Below, piece after piece: positions 25,735 through 35,151 of a stretch of DNA of 64,000 nucleotides; within the stretch, counting starts at the first letter, position 1, and every line of letters begins with the position of its first letter. Location: assembly GCF_014384745.1 (NCBI RefSeq), contig NZ_JACRSO010000001.1:62001-126000 (forward strand). The letters are read 5' to 3'. This stretch comes from Luoshenia tenuis. GTDB lineage: Bacteria; Bacillota; Clostridia; Christensenellales; GCA-900066905. Below the pieces are notes generated by a model. That model was not told the DNA's origin. It saw nothing but the letters and a program-made list of their open reading frames with translations, and did no database searches. Made by a program: the position numbers and the translations under genes.

Positions 25735-26514
25735 TAACCCATCCACGCACCCCTTGCGGGGTGCGACCCAGCGTCGGCAAAATGGTCATTTCCGTGACGC
25801 CGCATTTCAATCCACGCACCCCTTGCGGGGTGCGACAAAGTTTGACAGGTGCGTATTCCCATTGTCCTTATTTCAATCCACGCACCCCTTGCGGGGTGCG
25901 ACCTAGCGCAGAGGAAACGCCGGTTGATGCATAGGTATTTCAATCCACGCACCCCTTGCGGGGTGCGACCTATACTGCACCGGGATAGTGTTTGATATTA
26001 GGGATGTATTTCAATCCACGCACCCCTTGCGGGGTGCGACATGCTTTGCCGGAGGATGTCCGCGCCAGTTTTGCCATTTCAATCCACGCACCCCTTGCGG
26101 GGTGCGACCAAGTATTATAGGCCGCTCAAAGATTTGCATGGAATTTCAATCCACGCACCCCTTGCGGGGTGCGACTGAACTGAAAGCGCAGCTTGCGCAA
26201 ATACAGACGATTTCAATCCACGCACCCCTTGCGGGGTGCGACCGATTGATTCTATTAAACAGCGTAGACAAGATCTCATTTCAATCCACGCACCCCTTGC
26301 GGGGTGCGACAATATGGCAAATGTATCTGGACAAGGGACGGTTTGATTTCAATCCACGCACCCCTTGCGGGGTGCGAAATCGCGGATACATCCGGCGCCA
26401 AGGCCCAGCAGTTATTTCAATCCACGCACCCCTTGCGGGGTGCGACCAGCTTTTAGCCGACCGGGTAGTCATGGCCACCGAATTTCAATCCACGCACCCC
26501 TTGCGGGGTGCGAC
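25735..26514 (-). CRISPR. type I-C CRISPR array, 12 repeats and 11 spacers
   Basis: The 33-base repeat, read in the cas direction, starts GTCGCACCCCGCAAGGGGTG and ends CGTGGATTGAAAT, the classic I-C form with a strong CACCCC/GGGGTG hairpin. Repeats start (plus coordinates) at 25735, 25804, 25870, 25937, 26008, 26076, 26143, 26210, 26278, 26346, 26414 and 26482. Spacers, from the low-coordinate end, are 36, 33, 34, 38, 35, 34, 34, 35, 35, 35 and 35 bases. The repeat at 25735 has lost most of its GAAAT end, as expected of the leader-distal repeat; the one at 26346 differs at its outermost base. The array is read leftward, in line with the cas genes. Spacer targets cannot be identified without a search. 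Confidence 0.98.
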
Positions 26515-26685
26515 AGCAAAAGTGCACAAATGCATCATTCAAAAGTTCGTCATCCTGCACAAATTCTCGCGAATCGGAATACAAACAGTACCCTACATCT
26601 GCTTAAATTCCAATCAAAGAGCAGATATTGGCGTTTAAATTGGTGCGAATCCCCCAGGGAAAACCTGTGCTCTTGACTTTCGCAC
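26515..26685 (-). promoter_or_regulatory. CRISPR leader
   Basis: The 171 AT-rich bases between cas2 and the first (newest-side) repeat hold no gene. Position and composition identify the leader, which should contain the array promoter and the integration-guiding sequence; no clean -35/-10 pair stood out. Confidence 0.75.
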
Positions 26686-26976
26686 TTAAATCATCAGCAG
26701 TCCCTCTGGGTCATAGCTGCCTTTAGCGCCATAGTGTTCAATGCGGTTTTGGTAGCGGTCCCCCAGGTTGTAAAACCGCAAGCTGTCCTGCTCCTCGTCG
26801 ATCAAAGCTAATAATTTGGCCTTGATCATCTTAGCCTGCGCAGCGTCAGCAGCGCATTCAAAAACAGAATTCTGTACCCGTTGGCCATAGTTGACACATA
26901 CTTTGGCCACGCTGCGCAACCTTTTCCGCCCGGCTGCAGTGGTGGTATCTACGTCATAGGTTATCAGCAATAGCAT
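26686..26976 (-). CDS. cas2: CRISPR-associated endonuclease Cas2
   Basis: Small ferredoxin-fold subunit of the Cas1-Cas2 spacer integrase, 96 residues. It begins LLLITYDVDTTTAAGRKRLR, with the conserved Asp of the first strand, followed by VAKVCVNYGQRVQNSVFEC, the usual second helix and strand. It ends the cas operon, 171 bases from the array. The gap to cas1 is 12 bases. Confidence 0.97.
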   Translation of the reverse strand: MLLLITYDVDTTTAAGRKRLRSVAKVCVNYGQRVQNSVFECAADAAQAKMIKAKLLALIDEEQDSLRFYNLGDRYQNRIEHYGAKGSYDPEGLLMI

Positions 26977-26988
26977 AGACCAACGTCC

Positions 26989-28020
26989 TCATTTCCAGAA
27001 AAATGGCGGATAAACATCCAAATCGCCGCGGATCAGGCGGGCCAGCAATAGGGCCTGTACATAAGGCACCAGCCCCCAGGGCAGTTTTTCTTCCAAATAC
27101 GGGTGGGTGATGATCTCTCTTTTGCGTTCCTGCCAGGCCGATAGTACCGTTTTTCGCCCTTCGTCGTTCAAAAATACGCCGCCGGATGCCTCCTTGCGAA
27201 AATCCTTCTGCGTTACTTTCTGGCGGTTGATCAGCGTCAACGCCAGCCGGTCCGCCATGACCGGCCGCATTTCCTCCATCAGGTCCTGTGCCAAAGAGGT
27301 ACGCCCCGGCCTATCCCGGTGCAAAAAGCCTACGTAGCTGTCCAACCCCACAGCCTCCAGTGCAGAGGCACAATCGTGCCCCAATAGGGTGTACAGAAAC
27401 GAGAGCAGCGCATTAAACGGATCGCGCGGCGGCCGGCGAGAACGTTGGGCCATATAAAAGGTCTCTTTGTGTTGCAATATAAGCTGATCCAGCGCGTCAA
27501 AATACAGCATCGCGCTTTTCCCCTCCAGACCCCTTAACGCCTCCATCGTCTGGCATGTGCTGGCCTGGGCCAGCAGCTCTTTAAGCTGTTGACAGCTGGC
27601 CTTCAAGGCCTCCACATCCACCCGCATCGCGTGATCCCGGGTAGCGCGCTCCAATATCCAACGGCTGTTATAGAGTTTACCACAGATAAAGTACGCCGCG
27701 ATCCGGCAGCTGGATTGCGGATCGTCGGCCAAGCGGTACTGTGCGCGGCGCAGCAATACATTGCCGTTGGCCTCTCCGCTGACTTTTGCCAGGAACCTGC
27801 CCCTTGGCGTCAGGAAGGATAGCCCCACATTCCGCTGGACGCATGCGCCCATTAGGGCCGGACTTGCGCCCTGGTAGCTGAAGGTATAGATACTCTCTAA
27901 GGTGTGGAGCGGATAGCGGGCGGCAATGCTCCCCTCCCGCCGGATGACCACATTTTCGCCATCCAGCGCCAGGTAGCTATCGTCGCTGAGTACGAACAGG
28001 GTGTTGAGCAGCTTTCTCAC
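26989..28020 (-). CDS. cas1: CRISPR-associated integrase Cas1 (type I-C)
   Basis: Metal-dependent integrase that inserts new spacers with Cas2; 343 residues. The N-terminal beta domain begins LLNTLFVLSDDSYLALDGEN. In the C-terminal helical domain the catalytic Glu is in LRGLEGKSAMLYF, and the His and acidic residues are in YVGFLHRDRPGRTSLAQDLM. Its start overlaps the cas4 stop by four bases (ATGA). All active-site residues I can place are present, so adaptation is probably functional. Confidence 0.97.
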   Translation of the reverse strand: MRKLLNTLFVLSDDSYLALDGENVVIRREGSIAARYPLHTLESIYTFSYQGASPALMGACVQRNVGLSFLTPRGRFLAKVSGEANGNVLLRRAQYRLADDPQSSCRIAAYFICGKLYNSRWILERATRDHAMRVDVEALKASCQQLKELLAQASTCQTMEALRGLEGKSAMLYFDALDQLILQHKETFYMAQRSRRPPRDPFNALLSFLYTLLGHDCASALEAVGLDSYVGFLHRDRPGRTSLAQDLMEEMRPVMADRLALTLINRQKVTQKDFRKEASGGVFLNDEGRKTVLSAWQERKREIITHPYLEEKLPWGLVPYVQALLLARLIRGDLDVYPPFFWK

Positions 28021-28682
28021 GGTTCATCCTCCTGGATATATCGGGTCAGATAGGTCGCCGCCGAGCGATGTTTTGCCAGGCCGGGCAAGCACAGTTCTTT
28101 TAAGGAGCAGGCGTTGCAGCCCTTTGTGGGCCTGGCCTTGGGCGTGTGGCCGCGGCGGTAGAGCGCGTACATCTCATCGCTTAGGCGAACGACCTCGTCT
28201 CGCAGTGCCGCATCAAATGCCACCGGTACCCTGCGCTTGATCTCTCCATAAAAGAGCGCCCCCTGCGCGATCTTGCAACAAAGCATCTCTTCCAGGCAGA
28301 TCGCCTGGGCGCAAAGCTGCAGCCGGTCCGCATCGTCCTTCTTGGGTTCGCCACGCTTGTACTCTACCGGAAAGGGCAGCCATAACCCTTCCTCCCCCTG
28401 CAGCGGTATCCCCTCTTGCGAGAGATGGAATTCGACAACGTCGCATTTGCCGCTCAAGCCCAACTGCCCGGAAAACACCGATAGCCCTCGCAGGATCAGC
28501 ACGTCGCCCCCGCGCTCGCGCTGCTGTTCATCGTGCGCCCGGCCATGCAACAGCCGCCCCTCTACAGTGCGCAGATTCTCCTGCCACTGCTGCTCAATGT
28601 GGATCAGCGCCCATTGCCGGCGGCAAAAGGAAAAGTGTTGCAGGCCGGAAAGCTGCAAAAACTCCTGTTCGTTATAGGTCAC
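28017..28682 (-). CDS. cas4: CRISPR-associated exonuclease Cas4 (type I-C)
   Basis: PD-(D/E)XK-family exonuclease that trims and orients prespacers for Cas1-Cas2. The I-C signature LSGLQHFSFCRRQWALIHIE is followed by RLLHGRAHD; the nuclease core includes GKCDVVEFH and LPFPVEYKRG, and the C-terminal Cys cluster GCNACSLKELCLPGL with the early Cys can bind an iron-sulfur centre. The frame opens at a GTG at 28697, but GTG at 28682 (TYNEQEF) forms a four-base GTGA overlap with the cas7 stop and matches the family N terminus, giving 221 residues. Confidence 0.95.
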   Translation of the reverse strand: MTYNEQEFLQLSGLQHFSFCRRQWALIHIEQQWQENLRTVEGRLLHGRAHDEQQRERGGDVLILRGLSVFSGQLGLSGKCDVVEFHLSQEGIPLQGEEGLWLPFPVEYKRGEPKKDDADRLQLCAQAICLEEMLCCKIAQGALFYGEIKRRVPVAFDAALRDEVVRLSDEMYALYRRGHTPKARPTKGCNACSLKELCLPGLAKHRSAATYLTRYIQEDEP

Positions 28683-29572
28683 CCCATACGCACACACGTG
28701 ACGCCCTGCGGCAGGGCGGCTTCATCTACCGTCACCTCATAATCGGTATAGGCGCGCGCCGGTGCATTTTCATCCGTTACGCGGGTGACCTTCACCTGCT
28801 CAAAGAGCTTATGCGCAGGGGCGCAACCCAGCTCGGAATCATGCTTGAATACGATCAGCTCCCGCACCGCCATCTTCCCCCGAGCCGCGGAATGGTCGTG
28901 CTCAAACATATTGAGGATCGCCTCCCATAAAAGCGCCAGGTCGTCCTCGGTAAAACCGGTGGCCTTGCGGGCCAAATTTGCGGAGATATACCCTTCGCAG
29001 CGGTACAAGCCGTAGGGGACGATGTACTTGCGCCCCATCTCCGTGCCTTTCTTCTCAGCATCCGCTTCGGTTGTGATCGCCACGCGGGTAATGGTCACCT
29101 CCTGGGGCACGACTGGCTCAACGCTGCGGGCAAAGCCCAGCTGCACGGGGCCGCGCACCTGGCCGCAGTTCAGGGAAGCCTTAACAAAGGTGGTCATCAC
29201 CGCGCCAAAGGTGCGGATATCAAAAAAGTTTTTGCACATCCAGTCCCGAATTTTGCTGTCCAGCTCCGGGTCTGCCTTTTTCTTTTCCTTGATATTTTTC
29301 TCCGTCACATCCAATTCCGCATAGGCCTGCGCATCGCTGCGGTTAAGCGGTACCCCGTCTTTGATGTAGATACGGTATCCCGTCGCGTCTTCTTTGGCCA
29401 TCTCCACATAATTGCGGATCTTGCGCTTTAGGCATACGTCGGTGACCAGGCCCAGGCCGGTCTCGGGGTCCACGCGGGGCATATTGCCCGCATCCGGGTC
29501 GCCGTTGGGGTTGCCGTTTTCCACGTCAAACAGGATCACAAACTCATACCGATTTTTAATCACTTCGCTCAT
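28679..29572 (-). CDS. cas7c: type I-C Cascade backbone Cas7 (Csd2)
   Basis: Cas7/Csd2 RAMP subunit that polymerises along the crRNA in the I-C Cascade; 297 residues. It begins with the family signature RYEFVILFDVENGNPNGDPD and MPRVDPETG, then the thumb and palm segments with IRTFGAVMTT and GPVQLGFARSVEPV. ATG at 29572 follows GGAGGAC, 14 bases after cas8c. The 3' end overlaps cas4 by four bases. Confidence 0.97.
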   Translation of the reverse strand: MSEVIKNRYEFVILFDVENGNPNGDPDAGNMPRVDPETGLGLVTDVCLKRKIRNYVEMAKEDATGYRIYIKDGVPLNRSDAQAYAELDVTEKNIKEKKKADPELDSKIRDWMCKNFFDIRTFGAVMTTFVKASLNCGQVRGPVQLGFARSVEPVVPQEVTITRVAITTEADAEKKGTEMGRKYIVPYGLYRCEGYISANLARKATGFTEDDLALLWEAILNMFEHDHSAARGKMAVRELIVFKHDSELGCAPAHKLFEQVKVTRVTDENAPARAYTDYEVTVDEAALPQGVTCVRMG

Positions 29573-29586
29573 TGCTCATGTCCTCC

Positions 29587-31320
29587 CTATTCTTTATCCT
29601 TGCGCGTATAGCGCATTTGTGTCTGATGGTAATACCCCAGCTGGAAGGAACCCTGCTGCGGCAAATTCAGCCGTACCGGATAGGTTTCTCCCAAGATGGA
29701 CAAAACTTCTGTCAGCTGCTTTTCCAAATAGATCTGCTGGCCGCGTTCCAGCTTGCGCAGGTGCTTTTTCGCCAGGTTGATCAGCGAGGGAAAAATCACC
29801 GCCGGCGTGGCTGAAGCCGCGTTAAAATACTTATCCGCAATGGTCGCGTTCAGGTTCGGGTTGGCCGCATCCTGTATCGCCTCCAGGATCGAAAACAGCC
29901 GTCCCAGCGTATAGGGTACATTTTTGCTCTCCGGGTTCAATGCCACTGTTAAAACCTCCTTCGGTACGTCCTTATGGGTATTTTTTAAATAATAGGCTTT
30001 CAGTATCGCCGCCCGTCCTCGGGTGACCGCATGCTCGGCGCGGATGCGCAGCACGACGCCGTTAAGCAGCGTGGCGGGGTAATATGTATCCTCCAAAATC
30101 GCCCGCAGCACCTCTCCCGCCATCAGCGGCGAGGGAGATTTATCCCGCGCGTTTTGGTTGACCGTCTCGCTCATCAATCTCCAGAGCGGCAAGCGCACCG
30201 TTTTATCGAAGTTTGGCCGCTGAATCTCCAGCCTTTGGTGGTGGACTTCGATATTTTTAAGGAACGCCCCGAAGGAATTGCGCAAAAAGAAGCGGACCGA
30301 CAGCCGCGCGGCGTTAGGCGCCAGGCCCAGGACATAGAAGGTGCGGTTGGGGTCCAGCATCTGCTCGTCATATAACACGGATTCCCCATTGGCCAGGGCA
30401 TGCAGCATTCCCTGCAAATCTTTATCCGAATAATGCGATTCTGCATCCATCGCCAGCTCGCCGAATACATCCGGATAGGCCGGTTCCGCCCCTTCAGCCC
30501 AATACAAAACAGTGGTACTGCCCATCTGGTAGACATGCTCGCGGTCCGCCAGCAAGTGGTTCAGCGCCGTTCCATAGGCAAAGGCGGCATATTCCCCCGT
30601 CGGGGCGTTTTCTCCCTGCTCCCATCCATAAGAACAAAACGCGGGCGCGTTAAAGGATACCAGCGAAGCGCCGCTGGACTGGGCATCCCGCACCCCCTTA
30701 ATCGATGGATGCAGCTGGGCGATAGGCCCCTCAGCGCCGGTGACCAGGCAGATGCCCTGATGCCCTTCGTCCGCAGCGTCATAGTGCTTTTGCCAGGCCC
30801 TGCGCAGCGCCTCATCCTCCTGGGCATACTTGCCGTCATAGCGAAATACCAGGTTGCCTCCCTTTAGAATCTCCTCCCAATAGGGCTGTAAGGCTGGATG
30901 CTCCTGCGCTTTGTGCGGTTTCCACTGTTCAAAAAAGTTTAGTACCGCACGGGCCATAGCACCGTCAACATCCGATAGAATCTCCTCATGCAGGGCCTTG
31001 CAGGCCGCAAAACAATCCAACGCCCGTTCGGGCTTTCCCTTGGCGTCCACGCCCAGGATATAGCCGGAATTATCGCAAAGAAAGTTGGCGGCGATTCCCG
31101 AGGAGCGTTTGACCGGTGCGGGCAACTGCATGGTTTGGGGAATCATGACAGTCTTTTTGCCGCGCGTCTGCGTTTCCTGTACAATGGAAACTCTCACCAA
31201 ATTACCTTGTTCATCGATATACAGGGCAAAAGAGACCTTGACCGGGCCCCAACCCGGCCGGCCGACACAGCCTCTAGCCGCCAGATCCTCATAGTGCTGT
31301 ACCAACGCCTGAAGGATCAT
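29587..31320 (-). CDS. cas8c: type I-C Cascade large subunit Cas8c (Csd1)
   Basis: Large PAM-recognising subunit of the I-C Cascade; 577 residues, the normal size. The family features ANFLCDNSGYILGVDAKGKP, LVSFNAPAFCSYGWEQGENAP and PEVLTVALNPESKNVPYTLGRLF-type blocks are present. In other I-C systems an internal start in the 3' part of this gene makes a separate Cas11-like small subunit; I could not pinpoint such a start here. The start overlaps the cas5 stop by four bases (ATGA). Confidence 0.95.
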   Translation of the reverse strand: MILQALVQHYEDLAARGCVGRPGWGPVKVSFALYIDEQGNLVRVSIVQETQTRGKKTVMIPQTMQLPAPVKRSSGIAANFLCDNSGYILGVDAKGKPERALDCFAACKALHEEILSDVDGAMARAVLNFFEQWKPHKAQEHPALQPYWEEILKGGNLVFRYDGKYAQEDEALRRAWQKHYDAADEGHQGICLVTGAEGPIAQLHPSIKGVRDAQSSGASLVSFNAPAFCSYGWEQGENAPTGEYAAFAYGTALNHLLADREHVYQMGSTTVLYWAEGAEPAYPDVFGELAMDAESHYSDKDLQGMLHALANGESVLYDEQMLDPNRTFYVLGLAPNAARLSVRFFLRNSFGAFLKNIEVHHQRLEIQRPNFDKTVRLPLWRLMSETVNQNARDKSPSPLMAGEVLRAILEDTYYPATLLNGVVLRIRAEHAVTRGRAAILKAYYLKNTHKDVPKEVLTVALNPESKNVPYTLGRLFSILEAIQDAANPNLNATIADKYFNAASATPAVIFPSLINLAKKHLRKLERGQQIYLEKQLTEVLSILGETYPVRLNLPQQGSFQLGYYHQTQMRYTRKDKE

Positions 31321-31979
31321 CCCCTCACCTCCTCACTGTCGCGCGGGGGTATGTTCAATACGCCATCCCGCAGGACCGCGCGAAAAAACAGTGGATGGAT
31401 GTTCTCCGGGTCCGAATAATCCAGGTCGTAAAGCATAAAGCCCAGGTCCCGCTCGCCGCGCAGCTCCGGCGGGCATTCCGGCGGCGCTGCACAGGGCGCA
31501 AAGTGGGCCGGAAACTCCCGGCAGCCAAAGTAGGGCTGGTGATAAAACTGCCCCTTGCGCATGCGTCGGGTGATGATATCCTGAAATTTGCCTGGGTTAT
31601 CCGCAATCGAGGCCTTCGGCGTCATCTCAAAGTGCGCCTCGATCACGTATCGCACATCCGCCAGCAGCATGGCTGCCCGCTGCTGGATATCCTCCGGCGT
31701 GGCCAAATATAATTCTCCCTGTCCCCGCTCCATCACCGTACGCGCTGAGCGGGCGCTGATCTTGGATTTCACCTCGTTGCGCCGCAGGTTTTTAAAGCGT
31801 ACCGGCGCGCAAACAAAAATGCGGTCCACGATCCAGCGCATCCCCGGGTGCCAGTAGATCGCCTCCAGCAGCCCCCGCGCGGCCGACGGCGTCATCACAT
31901 CGTAGCTCACCCTTTCCGTCTTCATCTCCGGGCGGGTGAACAGCGCATAATCTCCCCATACCTCCAGTTGGACCGGCAT
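31317..31979 (-). CDS. cas5c: type I-C Cas5 crRNA-processing endoribonuclease
   Basis: In I-C systems Cas5 (Cas5d/Csd5) replaces Cas6 as the pre-crRNA nuclease and caps the 5' handle. This 220-residue RAMP begins PVQLEVWGDYALFTRPEMK, has VSYDVMTPSAARGLLEAIYW, and contains the YHQPYFGCREFPAHF segment, all family features. ATG at 31979 follows GGGGAGGAG. It is the second gene of the operon, and no cas6 is present, consistent with I-C. Confidence 0.96.
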   Translation of the reverse strand: MPVQLEVWGDYALFTRPEMKTERVSYDVMTPSAARGLLEAIYWHPGMRWIVDRIFVCAPVRFKNLRRNEVKSKISARSARTVMERGQGELYLATPEDIQQRAAMLLADVRYVIEAHFEMTPKASIADNPGKFQDIITRRMRKGQFYHQPYFGCREFPAHFAPCAAPPECPPELRGERDLGFMLYDLDYSDPENIHPLFFRAVLRDGVLNIPPRDSEEVRG

Positions 31980-32023
31980 GGCTCTCCTCCCCTTTCTATC
32001 GTCGTTTTAACTATCCCAACCAT

Positions 32024-34168
32024 TTATCCAAATAGAGCCTGTCCGCTATCTGCCTGCAGCGCAAGCCCGGTCCGTTCATCATATAGGGCCGGGTCGGTCA
32101 GGACCGCGCTACCATCCTCTAAGACCTGCAGGGCTCCGGCGCTCTCCAGCGCGGTAAAGTGGTTATCATAAATCGAGACGCTAAATTGCCCCAGTTCCCG
32201 GAACAGGTTACGGCTGCGCTCGCCATATTCCAGGCGGGCAAATAGCCGTGCGCTTTCCGCATCGGGGACATAAACCGTGCGCGTTTCGTTATCGATCAGG
32301 TGGAAACGCTGGGCAACGGTGCGGAAAGGGAAATTTTCCCTTTCCAGCAAAGAGAGGATCGCTTGTCCATCCAGCGCCTGCGCGCCCTTTAAGTCCAGCA
32401 GCTCTTCAAAGTAGCAGCGCACGGCATCTTTACCGGATAGATCCCGATAGGCCGCCATCGCCACCTCTCCTGCCGCAATGTTGGCCGAAAACAGCGGCGG
32501 TATCTTCTCTCCCGTTTTAAAGATCGTCACAATGCTATCGTCAGGGCGGCGCTTCCCCTCCCGGTTACACCGGCCTGCTGCCTGCAGGATCGAATCCAAA
32601 CCCGCCTGCTCCCGAAATACCGCGGGGAAATCCATATCCACCCCCGCTTCGATCAGCGAGGTCGCTACTACTTTGCAGGTTTCCCCATTTTTCAGGCGGC
32701 GGCGTATCTCCTCCAGCGTCTTTTTGCGGTCCACGGGCCGCATCAGGGTGGATAAATGAAAGACGCCGTCCCCTTCCAGGCTCTCGTAGATCCTGCGCGC
32801 ACTTTTCCGGGTGTTGACGATGCACAATACCTGGTCATGCGCCTCTAATTGCGCGGTTAGCGCTTCCCCATCCAGCAGGCCCGCGTTGCGAAAGGTCACC
32901 CGCCTGAACACTGGATCGGTAAACACGTCATCGGGGCAGAGTTCCCGTGCAGCCCGGCCCGGCAGAAATTCCGCAAAGATTGGCGCGAGGGCGGGCTGCG
33001 TCGCCGTGCAAAGCACGGCAGATGCGCCGTAATGCGCGATCAACTGGGCGATAGCTTGTATGCAGGGGCGCAGATAAGGGATAGGCAGCATCTGTGCTTC
33101 GTCAAAAATGATGACGCTCTGCGCAAGATTGTGCAGTTTTCTGCATTTAGAAGAACGGCTGGCGTAAAGCGATTCAAAGAATTGTACGGCCGTGGTCACC
33201 ACCACGGGCATATCCCAGTTTTCCGTGGCGCGGGCCATGCGCATGGTCTCCGGCCGCGCCTCCTCCCCTACGTCGTAGAGCACGCCAGAATGATGTTCCA
33301 GCACGTTCTCATCCCCCAGGATATCGCGGAACACTTCTGCCGTCTGCTCGATTATGGAGGTGTAGGGGATCACATAGACGATCCGCTTAAATCCATTGGC
33401 CCTGGCGTGTCTGAGCGCAAAAGCCAAGGAGGCCACAGTCTTGCCGCCGCCCGTGGGCACGGTGAGGGAAAACAGCCCCGGCTGGCTTCCCTCGCCGCCT
33501 TCCATACACGCGCGGAGGATCGCGCATCGCTGGCGGTTCAACTCACCTCTGGGTGGAAACCAGGGCGCAATATAACGTTCCAGCTTTTGCTCCAGCGCCG
33601 GCATATCCTCTCCACCGCCCCTGTGCACCTCTCCTTCGGCCATAAAGGCCTCGGTATCCAAAAAGTCCGCATCCACCAAAGCAGAATACATCATGCGGAT
33701 ATAAAAGGCGGCAGCCAGCCGGTCCTGCAGGATGAATGCAGGCAGATTCGCTTGCGGGAGGGCAATCTCCTCTTGCCAAAAGCCGTATGGCTCCAGTTCG
33801 CCGCCCTTGGCCCTGTTCAAGCGTGCCATAAGGGTCGCTCCCTCCCGGTCGATACGGCTTCCGCCGTCGGGCAGGCCCGTGTGGTGGCCGGCAATGCAAA
33901 AGGCCGCGGCCATCTGCTTGCGCATGGCACTCTCGTAAGCCCCGGCAGTCGCATGATCTACCCGCGGGCCGTCGTTCAACAGCCGTTTTTGAAAGGCCCG
34001 CGAGTATTTGCCAATGTCGTGCAGCAGCCCCAGCCATTCGCCCTGGTCGCCCGCACCCCAGGGCGAGGAAAACGCACGGCATAACGCCGCCGTGCCCAGA
34101 AGGTGCTGGCGCACCGTCTGCCGCCGGCCATCCTGCGCTACATGTGCCAGATAAGTTCTCTCTTGCAT
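32024..34168 (-). CDS. cas3: CRISPR-associated helicase-nuclease Cas3 (HD plus helicase)
   Basis: Single-chain Cas3 of 714 residues that degrades DNA marked by Cascade. The N-terminal HD nuclease includes HLLGTAALCRAF and LLHDIGKYSRAFQ. The superfamily 2 helicase has Walker A VPTGGGKTVASLAFALRHA near residue 235, the DEAD-like box IIFDEAQMLP, LCTATQPALAP, and the late helicase motifs VVATSLIEAGVDMDFP and QAAGRCNREGKR. All expected motifs are intact, so interference is likely active. It is the first gene of the operon, with a promoter at 34257-34285. Confidence 0.96.
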   Translation of the reverse strand: MQERTYLAHVAQDGRRQTVRQHLLGTAALCRAFSSPWGAGDQGEWLGLLHDIGKYSRAFQKRLLNDGPRVDHATAGAYESAMRKQMAAAFCIAGHHTGLPDGGSRIDREGATLMARLNRAKGGELEPYGFWQEEIALPQANLPAFILQDRLAAAFYIRMMYSALVDADFLDTEAFMAEGEVHRGGGEDMPALEQKLERYIAPWFPPRGELNRQRCAILRACMEGGEGSQPGLFSLTVPTGGGKTVASLAFALRHARANGFKRIVYVIPYTSIIEQTAEVFRDILGDENVLEHHSGVLYDVGEEARPETMRMARATENWDMPVVVTTAVQFFESLYASRSSKCRKLHNLAQSVIIFDEAQMLPIPYLRPCIQAIAQLIAHYGASAVLCTATQPALAPIFAEFLPGRAARELCPDDVFTDPVFRRVTFRNAGLLDGEALTAQLEAHDQVLCIVNTRKSARRIYESLEGDGVFHLSTLMRPVDRKKTLEEIRRRLKNGETCKVVATSLIEAGVDMDFPAVFREQAGLDSILQAAGRCNREGKRRPDDSIVTIFKTGEKIPPLFSANIAAGEVAMAAYRDLSGKDAVRCYFEELLDLKGAQALDGQAILSLLERENFPFRTVAQRFHLIDNETRTVYVPDAESARLFARLEYGERSRNLFRELGQFSVSIYDNHFTALESAGALQVLEDGSAVLTDPALYDERTGLALQADSGQALFG

Positions 34169-34256
34169 TTTAAAGACATCTCCGTCCCTATAGACAATAA
34201 CAGCGCTTCGAATTGCTACACAAAGATTTGGGGATATATCCTATGAGATTATAATT

Positions 34257-34285
34257 AGTGTACCTAGCCATTAGATAATTGTCAA
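34257..34285 (-). promoter_or_regulatory. probable promoter of the cas operon
   Basis: Minus-strand TTGACA (34285-34280) and TACACT (34262-34257) with 17 bases between them, about 90 bases before cas3. The surrounding gap is AT-rich and holds no gene. Confidence 0.6.
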
Positions 34286-34355
34286 TCGCAAATGTGACAA
34301 AGTATGTCAATTTATTTAAGCACTGCCTTGCGCATATTCGCTTTGACTTAAAAAG

Positions 34356-34387
34356 ACCAGGCGCCTCTATGGTAACAGGCGCCCGGT
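34356..34387 (-). terminator. terminator after the DUF2461 gene
   Basis: Imperfect hairpin with arms ACCGGGCGCCT and AGGCGCCTGGT, followed on the minus strand by CTTTTTAAG. Confidence 0.75.
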
Positions 34388-34437
34388 TCAAAACGATTTA
34401 AGGCAATATGCAGTTGCTCCCGCTGCGGGTTACCGCC

Positions 34438-35151
34438 TTACTTCCCACCCTCCAGTGCGGCATGAGCTGCATCCCGCATGTTTTCCTCCTGCGCTGCGGC
34501 CAGCAAAAAACGGTAGACCGGTTCCAGCACCGCCAAATCCTTGGCCACCGCCTGGGCCAATCGGTTGGAATACAGCAGGTCAAAATCCCGGCTTTCCTTT
34601 GAAAAGCCGATATTGCGCCGCTCCAGCCACTGGGCCTTTTCACCCGGCTGATCCGCAAAATGAGGGCGCTTGTAGCACTCCCCTTCCATGGCGAAAATGC
34701 GCTGGCGCGCATAGGCGGCCTGGGCTTTTTTATATGTAGGATCATCCCGCAAGATCATCTGGCGCAGCGTATTCATATAACCGGTAGAGGCATGATAAAA
34801 ACCGCATCCATAGCTGAAACCGTAAGGGCCAAGATCAAAATAAATCCCCGGCACTTCCGTGGCGTGCATCCGGCCGCGTTTAAAGATGATCCACATGGAA
34901 TCCCGGTACAGGGAGGGATCGTGGGTATAGCGGGTATCCCGCCAAATACGGCTGATGGTTTTATCTACCCGCGGCTGGGTGACGAATTGATCATCTATGG
35001 TCAGCATATGCGGGGTAAGGGCCTCCACCATCTCTTTTAGCGGCTGGATCACCCATTTTTGATACTCGGCCTTATGCTCTCCAAACCATGCCCGGCTATC
35101 GCGTAAGCGGTTTTCCACCAAAAAGTCCAACGTTTCGCGGGAAAACGGCAT
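34438..35151 (-). CDS. DUF2461 family protein
   Basis: Member of the uncharacterised DUF2461/TIGR02453 family, 237 residues. The signature stretches are FSRETLDFLVENRLRDSRAWF, KTISRIWRDTRYTHDPSLYRDS and PGIYFDLGPYGFSYGCGFY. It appears soluble, with no signal or membrane helix. ATG at 35151 follows GGAGTAG. It is transcribed alone toward the cas operon and separated by a terminator, so no role in CRISPR is suggested. No biochemical activity is established for the family. Confidence 0.88.
   Translation of the reverse strand: MPFSRETLDFLVENRLRDSRAWFGEHKAEYQKWVIQPLKEMVEALTPHMLTIDDQFVTQPRVDKTISRIWRDTRYTHDPSLYRDSMWIIFKRGRMHATEVPGIYFDLGPYGFSYGCGFYHASTGYMNTLRQMILRDDPTYKKAQAAYARQRIFAMEGECYKRPHFADQPGEKAQWLERRNIGFSKESRDFDLLYSNRLAQAVAKDLAVLEPVYRFLLAAAQEENMRDAAHAALEGGK

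Noticed and set aside
25735..26514. Self-targeting spacers within this window
   Set aside because: No spacer sequence was recognised elsewhere in the window by eye; a full-genome search would be needed to exclude it.
25452..26676. Several open frames running through the CRISPR array on both strands
   Set aside because: Their translations are the repeat read over and over (for example SHPARGAWIE and FQSTHPLRGAT); they arise because the 33-base repeat has no stops in those frames.
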